A DNA stretch of 64,000 nucleotides. Source: Scilla litardierei. Lineage: Eukaryota; Streptophyta; Magnoliopsida; Asparagales; Asparagaceae. A model generated the notes under the pieces. That model had not been told where the DNA came from, did not search any database, and worked only from the letters and a program-made list of their open reading frames with translations. How positions within the stretch are numbered: position 1 is the first letter of the stretch; each line of letters opens with the position of its first letter. The DNA is taken from positions 277,257,043 to 277,321,042 of the forward strand of contig CM061142.1 of assembly GCA_030789695.1 (NCBI GenBank). Direction: 5' to 3'. A program made the position numbers and the translations under genes. Below, one piece after another: positions 42,235 to 53,850 of the stretch.

Positions 42235-42895
42235 GGCCGCACTCGGCCGAGTGGAATATGTGACCCGGCCGAGTGACACTGACATGCAAATTCCAGCACT
42301 GCAGCATCAACTTGCAGAAATTCCCCAGATTTCATCCGACCTCCGATTTGCGCGTTCTTGGCGGCGTTGGAACCGTCATGAAGTCTACTATCCATAAAAA
42401 ATATGAGAAAAATACTTTGATTGCTGGAATGATAGCAGATTTCAAAAGAGTGAGAGGCTGTCTGAAAATCTGGGCGCTGCATGTCCTCGGCATCACTCGG
42501 CCGAGTTGACTTCTATACTCGGTCGAGTGGGCTTCTCTACTCGGCCGAGTGATAGACCCTGTAAAATTCCAGTATGTTAGGGGTCTTGGGGGGTCTGTCT
42601 TCAGAGGTGACTCGGCCGAGTGGCTTTACTCACTCGGCCGAGGGGCATTCGGTAATCGACCGAGTCAGAACCCTCAATCGCCTGACGGATTCCAGTAAGT
42701 CTGGGATTTTTGCTTGCCGTCGTCGTGATGCCACTCGGGCAAGTGGTGTCTCCGTGCTCAGCCGAGTGGGCTGGCGATGATCGGCCGAGTGCACGCTGAT
42801 ACTCAATCTGCTGCGTGTCCGATCTGGCCGGCCGAGCGGGCTTCTTTGCTCGGCCGAGTGACTCCTTCACTCGGCCGAGTGGCATGCTAAAATTC
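42235..42895. repeat. ACTCGGCCGAGTG palindrome cluster of element B
   Basis: About sixteen copies of a 12-14 bp palindrome with core CTCGGCCGAG (some with CGGTCGAG or ATCGGCCGAG), irregularly spaced over 660 bp. The other LTR carries the same cluster at 48298-48958 with only a few differences. Confidence 0.88.
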
Positions 42896-43184
42896 CCAAT
42901 CTCTCCGTTTCTCCTCCTCGTCGCTCCTACGGAGTTCCTTCTTCTTCCACCCGTCTCACATCGCCGAATAGCCCTCAAAAGAGCCTTGGGTGACGCTTCA
43001 GAATGGGTGCAAGTCCCTTAAGCTCATTTTTGCTCCCGATCGCTCCATATTTCCTGAAATCCGACAAAAACAAGAAATAGTGAAAAGTAACACAATATCA
43101 TCGAATAATAGTGAAAATCGCAATATGAGCAACCGAAGTGGCATGCAAATATGCAGAAAAAAGGTGTAAAATATGGACCGATCA

Positions 43185-43223
43185 AAATCCCCCAAGCTTA
43201 CCTCTTACTCGTCCTCGAGGAAG
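43185..43223 (-). promoter_or_regulatory. Terminal hairpin and polypurine tract of element B
   Basis: The minus strand has CCTCGAGG inside a short inverted repeat followed by ACGAG (43223-43208), then AAGCTTGGGGGATTT (43199-43185) against the LTR. It is nearly the same as the element A module at 39945-39987 although the elements have unrelated LTRs. Confidence 0.75.
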
Positions 43224-44705
43224 ATAAGTAAAAAGACGAACTCGGGAGATGAAAAATAAGGGAAATGAAATAAAAGAATACCAAGTGGAAGGGGTCGCTA
43301 GATTCTTCTCTCAGATCTCAAGCCATAAGCTACACATCACGATAACTTGGAAAATACAAATCGCATGCTATAAGGATTTCATATCTTACATAAACATGGT
43401 ACTTGCAATCTTTTAAGAACAACAAAAGGGATTCTCTAAATTCATACAATCAATTCATATCCACGTCACACATTTCATAGGATTTAATATACAAATGTTG
43501 GCAATGCACTTTTCAATCAAAAGTTATAAATGAAGCATATAAGGTACACACCAAGCATGCGATAAAGAATAGAATAAGAGTCATGGCATTCACATATTTA
43601 TTTCAAATCATGAAAATCTCCATATCTAATATATTTTGCAAAGTCTAAGCATTATCGAATATTCTCATTCATGCACGTCTCCACTCTAATGTCATACTCA
43701 CTCATATGGTCAAATGAATTCACCCCCCAAGCTTAGCTTGAGGCATCGCATCTAAAGGAATATGATAGTGGAAAATGGGATTTTTACCTTGGTTTTCCCA
43801 AGTATTTTGTGGCTCCAATAATAAGATAGAGAAACATTTTTCTTTTTTTTTCTTTTTGAACTATTTGTTTCTCATTTTTTTCTTTTTGGATTTTTGTAGG
43901 AGCTATATGATTTGTATTTTTGGTTTTTGGCTCCTTTTTGGCTTTTTGGACTTTTTGGAGCTAACTTTTCTTTTGTGGGGGTTTTTGGGAAATAGATGCG
44001 ATATAAGTAGCTTTAGGAGGTGAACTCAAGTGACATGTAGAGAATAAAAAGATATATGTGGAGAAAGAAATAATGTAACACTCGGTTCACTCTAAGATGT
44101 GCACAAACGGTTCAATAAAATAATACTTCAACTAAAACTCATATGTAAGCATGGATATTCTCAATCATCTCAATAAAGAGTGAGGTCAAGCGGTAAAGCG
44201 CACAATCATATCAAGCATGCAACAGAAGGTGAATAAGACAATAAAACTGATGCTTCAGATATACTAATGATGCGTGAATCTTGGTGCATTTCCAACAAAA
44301 GCATACCAAACACTAATCCATACATTCAGTTTCAATTAATATCATGCATTCATGTAGAGGAATCATCAAAAGAAATAGATTTGCAAGCATATGTGAATAG
44401 CAAGACTATGGAATACTCTAAGTAGCATGTCAATGAATAATATGCATCGTGATGGTTGCTAAAGCAATAAGAGATATCATCATAAGGAACGCATCTAGCA
44501 AAAGAAGAGAAAGGAAAATAAAGAAATAAGAAAAAATAAAAGAGAGGAAAGAAATGAAAAACAAGCACACAACATGATGCATGAACACACATAAAAGGAA
44601 AATAAGATGGAAAATTCAAAAAGATGATGCAAAACTTTGAAAAATTTTAAAAACCCTAAAATAAAGTAAAAATGCAACTAATGCATCTAAATGGCATGGA
44701 AATGC
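43224..44705 (-). other. Element B 3' non-coding region
   Basis: AT-rich sequence without credible genes. It holds an extra minus-strand AAGCTTGGGGGG at 43721-43734 and poly-A/T tracts at 43830-43960 and 44490-44560. Confidence 0.55.
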
Positions 44706-44743
44706 ACTCCCCCAAGCTTAAACTTCACATTGTCCTCAATGTG
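44706..44743 (-). promoter_or_regulatory. Internal hairpin plus polypurine module of element B
   Basis: Inverted repeat CACATTG/CAATGTG (44726-44743) with a 4-nt centre, then on the minus strand a spacer and AAGCTTGGGGGAGT (44719-44706). It matches the internal module of element A. A further AAGCTTGGGGGAAA without hairpin is at 44878-44865. Confidence 0.65.
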
Positions 44744-45166
44744 ATCATAAAAGGAAAAATACGAGGAACAACGATAAATATGAGGGAGGTGAATGAAAAA
44801 TGATGAAATGAATGCCATGAATCCCAATGCAACTACATGCACATACAATGATGCATGAGAGCGCTTTCCCCCAAGCTTATACCAAATAATCCTATTCAAG
44901 TGACTCAATCAAAAATGTCATGGCTTTGTAAAGCGTGATCAAGTCAAATGAATAAGAAAGTGAGTATTCACTTGAAAGAAATGCTCGATGGTGGTGAGCA
45001 AAAGGATGTGGCGTATCAAAATATGGAGAGGGGAATTAATATATATAATGGGTTTGGGGTGTAAAAGATTTTTGTTGCCATCATATGAGGTGATATTTAT
45101 TCAAGCAAATCTATACGGTCCTCTCGCTGTCGAGAGGATTCGGGTTTATTGAAAGCATAAAAATTT
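44744..45166 (-). other. Element B spacer downstream of its ORF
   Basis: AT-rich; contains the polypurine-like tract at 44865-44878. Nothing else recognised. Confidence 0.4.
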
Positions 45167-46831
45167 CTACACTACTGGATTGATATCACCTATAGCAAAA
45201 GGCGGATCCAGTATCTTTGCCGGTGCAGGCAACTGCTCCAACTGCTCCTTCCGTGGCTCCGCCAGGCGCGTATGTCCACGGACTCCAACGAACTCCAGCA
45301 ATGCATCCTCCAGCATTCCCACAAGGACTCCACCTGTACCCTGCTGAGAATAGGATGCATCAGTTCGCTGCAAAAAATTCACCCTCATAATAAAAGTATC
45401 CCAAAGAGGATCGTCTATAGAAATGTATGGAATAAATAATGGTGGACGATACTTCCCTGGAAATAATCCAATATCCTCACGTGCCGTGATAGTTGTCTCC
45501 ACGGTGTCTTCTCTATGCTGCTCAGGTAAATCTAGATCATAGGTGTGGACCTCATCGAGATGCTCCTCATCATCGTCAGACTCATCCCAGTGCACCTCTT
45601 GATCATATTGATATGCGTCCATGGGTGCTAACTCCTCGCTCTCCTCCTCATATACGTCCCATCGTACCTCTTGATCGTATGTACATGAATCCTGCAAAAG
45701 GCATGATGAATCATAAAAAACATCATACACGGGAGGGAAATCAAAGATAAAGGGCGAGGGAGTAAAGAGATCTCCCTGAAGGGGGGCCAAAAGCTCTGTG
45801 GGGTAGTCCTCTGCGTCAGTGGGAGGATGAGGTGGCTGCGGAAGCTCTAATGGAGGAGGATAGTGCTCGAGATCCTCATGAATGGCTGTGTCCTCGTCCC
45901 GATGCACGACCTCCTCGGTGATAAGCTCTGGCTCTGTGTGTAAGGCCTCCTCAAAAGCATGCTCTGACTCCGTATGTGAGGCCTCCTCGGCAATATGCCC
46001 TGGCTCGATAGCGTGCTCCTTTGCCTTCTCATCAACTATCAATGTAGGCTCTCTCTGGGATGGTGATGCTGGCTGCTCAGGTGTGTCAACTTGTGGGGAT
46101 GTATCATGTGGAGGGGAATGCCCGCAAACAATCCGAAAATATAGTCTATCCCCCTCAAGACTGACATGGATGTCCTCCTCTATTGTTCTTGCAGCTGAAA
46201 CACGGTTCATAACAAAATCTGCAAATCGTAGCTCAAATGCATCACCTGCTGTAATGCTCTCTGAACCGGTGAACCTCACTTACTCCAAGAGACCCTCCAA
46301 TAATCTCTGAAATCCATCCTCCTCTGGCTGCGCATATGACTCAGTTTCTGCTTCCTTCACTGCCTCTTCGTCCATCCACTCTTCATATGCAATAGATGTA
46401 TCGGAGGAAGTGGGATCGACGACGGCACATTCTGGCTCTGGTAGTAAGTCTGGCGATGCTTCTTGCCCATAAAATGAAGAAGCAGAACTGATATCTTTGG
46501 AAATCCCTTCAACCTTAAGCATGAGCATATTCATTTCAAGTTGCCTCTTCACCCGTTCCAATAGAAGGTTACCCTTTTCAAGCCCGGCTTGCACTTCAAC
46601 CTGGTGTGCATGCATCTCATCAAAAAAGATCCTTTGTCTCTCATCAAGCTTGGGCCAGTGCATCTCCTCAAAAAGGTATTCGCCCATCTGAGCACTCTGA
46701 TCAAAATAGTATTCTCCCATCTGAGCACTCTGATCATAATAGTATTCTCCCATCTGAGCACTCTGATCAAAATAGTAATCTCCCGTCTGAACATTCTGAT
46801 CAAAATCTGTGGTCCACGTAGTATAATCCAT
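45167..46831 (-). pseudogene. Unknown ORF of element B (554 codons, one in-frame stop)
   Basis: ATG 46831-46829, 170 bp after the primer site. Residues 11-54 are four copies of an 11-residue unit of the form DQSAQMGEYYF. A helical, likely coiled-coil stretch follows (HQVEVQAGLEKGNLLLERVK). A TAA at codon 184 (46282-46280) is followed in the same frame by 370 more codons. The second part is very acidic with repeats of EEA-HTE type and two YDQEV-WD segments, and ends in a more compact region with LFPGKYRPPLFIPYISIDDP. No gag, protease, RT or envelope motif was recognised, and the function is unknown. By position it replaces gag. The plus-strand frames here are shadows. Confidence 0.6.
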
Positions 46832-47000
46832 AGCACCTGATCAACAAAGATAAATACCTGGAGAAAAGATATCAGTGGCACAAAAGAATATAGAAATGAT
46901 AATAATGGTGGCAGGGGGTGAAAATTTCCTTTTTATTTATTTATTTTTTTTCGTAGTCTAATCAACCTAATTGTGACAAATTTGCACCAACGGAAACACC

Positions 47001-47018
47001 TCCCCGGCAACGGCGCCA
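47001..47018 (-). other. Primer-binding site of element B
   Basis: The minus strand reads TGGCGCCGTTGCCGGGGA, the Athila-type site complementary to an aspartate tRNA, separated from the LTR end by 'agtttt'. Confidence 0.9.
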
Positions 47019-47024
47019 AAAACT

Positions 47025-49247
47025 TGATCGGCCCCAAAATGTGACCCAAGAGCACGACCAAAAACTTGGTCGGCCCCGGATACACACCCGGAGAACGATT
47101 GTAGTTTTACCGCAAGCGCACGGTCAAGTGGCGAGCGGGTATCGAACACGAGGAGGTGGTGTTGGCTCCAATCTATCCTAGGTTGGTTTGACTACGGATG
47201 TTTTATTGGTGGAGATGGTTATGGAATGATATAATGGAAATGGTGGTGAATGTCGGTGTCGATGATAAAGAAATCGGTCAAATATCGATTTAAATACAAT
47301 ATAATAAAAGAGGGAATTTGCCTTGCGGCGATCCTGTCACAATCGTCGGGCAAAGTATGTGGATATAAAATCAAATAAAGACGTCTAGGGCTAGGGAATT
47401 CCCACTACGGATCGTCATGCATCATTGTTAATAGTGAATCTCAATATTACTAGACTTGCGTTGAGGTGAACTAGTCGCAACTTAATGTAGAACCAAGCTC
47501 ACGCTCTCACGCTATTGCCGGTCTATAGCAAACCTAGGTTAGTGCCCCATCTCTTGCAAACCCTAACCTAAGCCGCTAGCATGAGGATCGACATCATCGT
47601 TCAATCGCCCCTCGAGCCCACTCTCGTGCAAACTCGAGTTACGATCTAGGTTGTGATAGTTCGTATTCGTCCAATCTCTTGCAAACGAATATGTGTATAG
47701 ATTTACAATTAAAAATCCTAGCTTTGGTCCAATCTCTTGCAAACCAAATCTAGAGAAACCCAATTGTAAACCTAAATCGAATATCTAGGCCTTCCCATCG
47801 ATTAGAATCCAATCTCTTGCAAATCCCAAATCGATGGAAATCCCTAGCTATCCGTAGGAAATCAATCACAACCTAACCTCCTAGCAATTCTAGCAATTTA
47901 GAATTCATTCTTCACAAATATGAAATTAGATCCATAGGGTTCATCCCCAAACCCTAGAACAACAAATCTACTCTAGCATAGCAATAAGGATATGAGAATC
48001 AATAGAAATCATTGCTTGCATACAAAAAGATAGAAAAACAAAGATTCAAATAAAAAGAAGAAAATACTTAGCTTGATGAAGATCTTCAATCCAAAATACA
48101 AGCTTTTTGATCCAAGAGTGGGCCTAGGGCATGGCCTAACCTCTAAAATTAACTCTAGGAAAACATGGGGTGGATCCCCTCTAATGGTGGCTACAAACCC
48201 CTTAAATACTCCCCCAAAACCCTAGCAAAAAACCCTAGAAAACCCCTCAAATTCGTGCCCAAAAACAGCCCAAACCGCAACTTAAAATCTGGGCCCAGGC
48301 CGCACTCGGCCGAGTGGAATATGTGACCCGGCCGAGTGACACTGACATGCAAATTCCAGCACTGCAGCATCAACTTGCAGAAATTCCCCAGATTTCATCC
48401 GACCTCCGATTTGCGCGTTCTTGGCAGCGTTGGAACCGTCATGAAGTCTACTATCCATAAAAAATATGAGAAAAATACTTTGATTGCTGGAATGATAGCA
48501 GATTTCAAAAGAGTGAGAGGCTGTCTGAAAATCTGGGCGCTGCATGTCCTCGGCATCACTCGGCCGAGTTGACTTCTATACTCGGTCGAGTGGGCTTCTC
48601 TACTCGGCCGAGTGATAGACCCTGTAAAATTCCAGTATGTTAGGGGTCTTGGGGGGTCTGTCTTCAGAGGTGACTCGGCCGAGTGGCTTTACTCACTCGG
48701 CCGAGGGGCATTCGGTAATCGACCGAGTCAGAACCCTCAATCGCCTGACGGATTCCAGTAAGTCTGGGATTTTTGCTTGCCGTCGTCGTGATGCCACTCG
48801 GGCAAGTGGTGTCTCCGTGATCGGCCGAGTGGGCTGGCGATGATCGGCCGAGTGCACGCTGATACTCAATCTGCTGCGTGTCCGATCTGGCCGGCCGAGC
48901 GGGCTTCTTTGCTCGGCCGAGTGACTCCTTCACTCGGCCGAGTGGCATGCTAAAATTCCCAATCTCTCCGTTTCTCCTCCTCGTCGCTCCTACGGAGTTC
49001 CTTCTTCTTCCACCCATCTCACATCGCCGAATAGCCCTCAAAAGAGCCTTGGGTGACGCTTCAGAATGGGTGCAAGTCCCTTAAGCTCATTTTTGCTCCC
49101 GATCGCTCCATATTTCCTGAAATCCGACAAAAACAAGAAATAGTGAAAAGTAACACAATATCATCGAATAATAGTGAAAATCGCAATATGAGCAACCGAA
49201 GTGGCATGCAAATATGCAGAAAAAAGGTGTAAAATATGGACCGATCA
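47025..49247 (-). repeat. Right (5') LTR of element B
   Basis: 2223 bp, the same length as the left copy. Differences are concentrated in the first 120 bp (47025-47145) and are otherwise scattered. Its outer end ccgatca abuts gcggg of element A. Confidence 0.93.
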
Positions 49248-49252
49248 GCGGG
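49248..49252. repeat. Target-site duplication, right copy (element B), gcggg
   Basis: Matches the intact site in the 5' LTR of A and differs from 40957-40961 by one base. Confidence 0.85.
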
Positions 49253-49835
49253 AAAAAGACCGCCTTTGACCGTCGGGCCAAGGGGGAATAAACTTGGCGG
49301 TTGACTCCCTAGCCATAGCTCGCGCCCTTAGCGTAGACGCCGAATCCTAGCACGCGGGAGCGGCAGGATGAGACGTTGGGAGATATCGTTGCGGGTTTAG
49401 TGCTCCCGGGATCGATCAGTGTTAATGGACACGGGAGTGCCCACTGATCGAATCCGGGAAGTCCGGTGTATCATCCTGGGCACCGACCGGAATATCGGGC
49501 CCATGGGACGCCGGTACCACTTTCAGAGGCAACGTCTCACCATTAGACCCTAATCCCGATCGCTATCCATACCCGTAGGCCGTATCGGCGAGAGTCTCTC
49601 GTCGGGTTGGAAACCAAAGTCCCGGGTTTACTTTCTTTTTGTTCATACCCTTTTATTTCCTTTCGTGACGACCATCTACCGATTCGGGCTAGCTCGCCCC
49701 TCGGGGTGATTTAGGTCCTACCTGACCCAAGCACAACCTCGCCTCCCTGAGTTCGATATTCCCGCACCCTACACTAACCGTGAAACTTGCGGTAAACGAC
49801 ACCGCGCCGCCGCGACGCAAGCGGGGCGCCGGTCA
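49253..49835 (+). repeat. 3' LTR of element A, second part
   Basis: Equivalent to 31814-32396. It ends CGCCGGTCA (CGCCGATCA in the 5' LTR) and is followed by gcacg. The two parts together are 1557 bp. Confidence 0.93.
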
Positions 49836-49840
49836 GCACG
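49836..49840. repeat. Target-site duplication, right copy (element A)
   Basis: gcacg, identical to 30835-30839. Confidence 0.92.
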
Positions 49841-50818
49841 CTGAAAGGTGCATGTACTCCAGTAGGTGGTCGACGGTCCTTGCCATGAGGGCAGTCTCTT
49901 GCAGCATGTGCGGGTGATCTGCATACTAGATACTGGTTCAGCATCCTCCTGCAACCTTTCTTCTGGTGTACAGTCCTGCCGCAGAAGTAGCAAGTTAGAT
50001 GCGAACGATCGGTAGAAGTGGATGGCCTCTTGAACGGTGTAGTCTGCGGAGGTCAGAAGTTTCCTCTAGGCACCATCCTAGGCTGCTCCATGGGACGCTT
50101 GCCTCCTCCAGTTGAAGGTCCCTCGGGGAGTTTCTCTACAAGCTCATGCTCATGTGCACAATCCAGAATGTCCTGAAGTGTCGTCGGTCTCGCCGAGTTC
50201 ATCGAGGCTTGGACCTTACGATTCAGGCCCTTGCGAAACTGAAACGCACAATCTTCAGGGTCTTCTACCATATGAGGTGCAAAACGGCTAAGCATGGCAA
50301 ACTCAGCCTCATACTCATCCACGGTCATATTTCCTTGGACCAGATTAGCGAAACGCTAATGAAGCTCTCTCTTGGCTGCGTTGGGAAAGTATTTAGCATC
50401 AAACCTTTCCCTAAACATGCCCCAAGAGATCGGTCTGACCAGACGTTTCTCCTCCAGTTGCCACCAGCTCCTGGCATTGTCGGTCAGCTGTAGTTTTGCC
50501 ACGTCAACCCATCCAGCCTGTGGGGTACGTGTAGCACTCAGCTTATCTTCAGTCGATTGAACCCATTCATCAGCTCCTAGAGGCCCTTCTTTTCCAGAGA
50601 AGCTCTTGGGCTGCAATTCATGGAATTGTCTGACTCCTGGTTCAGCTCGAGGGGGGCGGTGGTGGTGCAATCTGAGCAGGTTGTTGTCCTTACTGAATCA
50701 GCTGTTGTTGAACCTCCAACATTCCCCTGATAACTCCGAGGACCACATTGATATCAGCACTTCCATTAGCTGCATTATCGGTCCCATTTTCATTTCTGGT
50801 GTGGTGTCCTCCTGCCAT
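49841..50818 (-). pseudogene. gag: Tekay-like Gag, N-terminal and zinc-knuckle part
   Basis: ATG at 50818-50816, about 120 bp inside the LTR. A TAA (50692-50690) and a frame change precede the Gag core, which has WVQSTEDKLSATRTPQAGW, a TAG near 50353, then MTVDEYEAEFAMLSRFAPHM and QFRKGLNRKVQASM. A TGA (50055-50053) sits where CGA would fit. The same frame continues into two CCHC zinc knuckles, CYFCGRTVHQKKGC and CRSPAHAARDC (about 49992-49895). Gag packages the RNA and builds the particle. The piece ends at the element A insertion and continues at 30834. Confidence 0.88.
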
Positions 50819-50941
50819 GCTGAGAAACGAACTTGGTTAAGTTGTGTACGAGATAAATCTAGACGTTTTTGGCCATTGTTAGTATTTCCATTGTACTGAA
50901 GTTTTGCTAATGCAAGACCTGCATGGGCCACCACAAAAACC
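50819..50941 (-). other. Tekay-like leader and presumed primer-site region
   Basis: On the minus strand the LTR end (..GCATGACA) is followed by 'ggtttttgtggtggccc'. It does not match the usual TGGTATCAGAGC site, so the primer tRNA could not be named. It may be mutated or a different tRNA. Confidence 0.4.
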
Positions 50942-53850
50942 TGTCATGCTCCGCTTCCCATTATACTTGGAGCGAGGACGCGAGCGGGCCTGCTTAGGTT
51001 GGAGCGGTGAAACTCGAACCCAATAAGCGTCTGTGAAAACACCTTTTTGCAGGAACTTGCATGCAACTCAAAACAACAGAAATATTAAAAACCAACATCT
51101 AGATAAAGTACACAATAATGAAAGGGGCCCAAGCACGGCCTACAACGATAGCGATACAGATAAAGTGGGTACACACCCTACAAATAACAGCAGTGAAAAG
51201 TAAATAGCTGCAGCGGTGATAATCAGCTCTAGTCCACGGTAGGGTGGACTTCAGGATCAGCAGAATCCTGGTCTATTGGATCACTCTGATCCAGCAACTC
51301 GTCCTCCTGGTAACCTGTCTCGTAACCTGACATACATTCAAACAACATGAATGTATGTCAGCAAGGGAATGCAAGTAGATGTCAGATGACCCAAGGCAAG
51401 ATATATATAACAAGTTATATATATGGCAGTTTTACAGCAGTTAAAAGAATTTACACTAGCATGTATATTAATGAACTGAAGCAGTTAAAACAATTATGAA
51501 AAGTTACACTAGCATGGTAGTTAAAGCAACAAGTTACATTAACATGGCAGTTCAGTTATAAAAATTAACATGGCAGTTGAGCAATGTAACATCAATCTGT
51601 AATTAACTTTCTTTTTCAATTATTAAACTGTGTGTGCAAGTCCGTAACTAAGATTCCCGTCGTTAGACGAATAGTAAATAAATACACCTTCAAGTGCCCC
51701 CGAAGGCGACTTATTTACTACCGGCTAGTGCCCGGGAACCAACCCCACCCACGTGTATTTCCTGGATCACGTGCCAGGATGCTAATCCGTAATATACTGA
51801 AACACGAGTCCAGACTAGTCGCATGTGACAGTCACATGTGACCGACGAGATTAGTCAACTAATAGCCAACGGCAGTAACATCTGGTAGCCAACGGCAACT
51901 GGTAGCCAACGGTAGGTAACATCGGTAGCCAACGGCATGTAACATCGATAGCCAACGGCATTTAACTACGAGAGCCAACGGCATTTAACATTCTATAAGT
52001 ATCAACAGTTCTAAAATTAACCATACATGTCTAGAAACATTACCATTCACAAAGTGTGTACATTTCGATTATTCAGGGGTCCATACACACGCACACGAGT
52101 TTAAGTCTAGCAATTCTGAAAAGTGTGTTTGTGTCAGCAATTAAGTGTACAACATCAGATATCACAAAAACATAAAATAACTGCACGCTTGCCTGACTGG
52201 GACAATTTAGGTTGTCCGAGTAACGGTAGGAAAGTTCGCGACGTATCTGCGTCATTAAATAATAACATTTATTATAATTAACAAAAAGTGTTTAAAACGA
52301 GAATTAACGAATTAAATCTATTGCGAGTTAATAATAAAATTAAGTTGAGCCCTAAACTGGGTTCATCTAATTTTATGGGGTTCACTGGCTAGGGTGGCGG
52401 TTACATTGGGTTATACAAACTGGGTACGCCTTATTTAATTAAATTTTATTACATTAACATTATTTACAAAGTTAATATATTTTGAAATAATTATTAACAT
52501 TAACAAGCTAATAACAAAACTAGCAATAACTTAACTTAAGCTAATTACATATGTTAACATGACATTTATTAGTTTACCTACTATGTTTGACTAAGGGGTA
52601 AGGGGTAACATGGTTAAAAAGAAAAAAATACAATACTTTAGTCTCTCTCCCTCTCTTTCTCTCTTACTCTCTCCCCTCTCTCCCCTCTCTCCCTGTCTCT
52701 TTCATTCTCCCTGTTTCTCTTTTTGTATTATTTTTTTTTTGATTCAGATCTTGCAGGCCGTAAGAAGAGGGCTACGCGCAAATAAAGGGAGGGGTCTCAC
52801 TTACAGCGACGGGAGGAGGGAGCACCGGCCGGCGGCGGCTCCGGCTCCAGGCGGCTCCGGCGGGCGGCGCAGGTGGCCGGCGTGAGCAGCTGGGTGCGCG
52901 CGCGTGGGTGGAGGAGGAGGGGAGGAAGAGGAAGGAAGAGGAAGAAGATAAAGGAAGATGAAGATTGAGGATGAAGGAGGGTTTCTTGATTTGGGATCTG
53001 CTGAATTTGTTTTCAGATCTGAATTTGTTTTGTTGGGCTTGAATCTGAAATTTTGTTTTGGGTTTGAGGAGTTTATTGAAAGGGTTTGAATCTGAAACTA
53101 TTTTCAGATTTGTTTTGTGTTTGATGTTTTCAGATTCAGGATTTTGATTGCTGGTTGGTTTTGGTTGTATGAGGACGGTGGATTGTTGGGAAGGATTTGG
53201 TTTGTGGAATTTGTTCTTGGTTGTTTGCTGAAAGTTGAAGAAGGATTTGCAGATGAAATGTTTGCAGGTTTCATGATGGTTTTGCAGATGGAATTTTATC
53301 AGAGAAGGAGACGTAGCTAAACTGCCTAAGGAGAAAAACACAGGGAACAAATTAAATTCGATTAGGTGTGGGATTAAGACAGTTTTAAATGGTGTTTGTT
53401 GACGAACGAGGGAAGAATGCATCTGACCAAGCACGTTTCCCTTATCATTCAAATAAAGATTGCCGGTTTGGGATTAGGGCAATTAAATGAGATTTGTTGA
53501 CTTTGTGCAAGCGAAAATGAATCCGCCTACGAATTGGCATACTCCCTAACAAAAGATTTAAAAGTGAATGTTTAAGCTTCATAAATGTTTAAGGTAATTA
53601 ATAAACTTAACATAAGTGATTAGGAAAAACAACAATAGTAATTAGTAAATATGACAAAATAATTAGCAAAATAACTAAATTAGAGTTTTTAATTAAACGT
53701 GATGGTTAATAAACAACGACACGGTAAAAACGGAAATACAGGGTCGCACACGCGTAACACGAAACGTACGGACGAAAAGTCACCCGACGACTAAAGGAAA
53801 AATACCAGTACACACGAACTAAAGCACGGCTAAAAATACCGGCCGTTACA
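50942..53850 (-). repeat. Right (5') LTR of the Tekay-like element
   Basis: 2909 bp, ending CCGTTACA at 53850. It is collinear with 24224-27144, including the tandem repeats at 51860-51990, the CT microsatellite (52640-52725) and the long frame at 52772-53422. Confidence 0.93.
52772..53422 (-). other. Long open frame inside the right LTR (216 codons)
   Basis: Counterpart of 26066-26716, still open, with two or three residue differences. It lies in the 5' LTR, so in principle it could be in the leader of the element's RNA. No domain recognised. Confidence 0.3.

Larger units (their letters stand above)
40962..43184 (-). repeat. Left (3') LTR of element B
   Basis: Minus-strand order: TGATCGGTCCATA start, ACTCGGCCGAGTG palindromes (42895-42235), a TATA-like box near 42138-42145, a block with five 'caatctcttgcaaa'-type repeats (41760-41480), the 'gcgcttgcggtaaa' box near 41050-41032, and a duplicated LTR end (40962-41020). 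Confidence 0.93.
40962..49247 (-). mobile_element. Element B: non-autonomous Athila-type LTR element with one unknown ORF
   Basis: Two LTRs of exactly 2223 bp (40962-43184, 47025-49247), termini TGATCGG and CGATCA in minus orientation, the aspartate-type primer site at 47001-47018, a polypurine tract at 43185-43199 and a 5-bp duplication with one substitution. The interior of 3840 bp has a single gene of 555 codons (one stop) unlike gag or pol. LTRs differ at roughly 15-20 positions by eye. It is the youngest layer of the nest. Confidence 0.93.
30840..49835 (+). mobile_element. Element A: Athila-like LTR retrotransposon with gag-pro and a second ORF but no pol
   Basis: 5' LTR 30840-32396 and 3' LTR 39988-40961 plus 49253-49835, each 1557 bp once the nested element B is removed. 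The tRNA-Asp-type primer site, the terminal polypurine tract and the perfect gcacg duplication mark a complete insertion. The interior holds an intact Gag-protease ORF and an Athila-type second ORF, with no RT, RNase H or integrase between or after them. By eye the LTRs differ at about 15 positions (about 1%), so the insertion is young. It depends on pol from elsewhere. Confidence 0.92.
24224..53850 (-). mobile_element. Tekay-like chromovirus (Ty3/gypsy) with two intron-like segments, interrupted by element A
   Basis: LTRs at 24224-27144 and 50942-53850 in minus orientation, termini TGTAACGG and ATGACA/GTGACA, a perfect ggatg duplication, gag with two zinc knuckles, and protease, RT, RNase H, integrase and chromodomain in the gypsy order. 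Similarity of the RT and integrase to del/Tekay chromoviruses is clear by motif. Gag is split by element A (30840-49835). Several stop codons and a lost catalytic residue show it is now dead. Confidence 0.93.

Noticed and set aside
50146..50899. Plus-strand frames of 62-115 codons
   Set aside because: Antisense to the Tekay-like Gag, whose core and zinc knuckles are recognisable on the minus strand.
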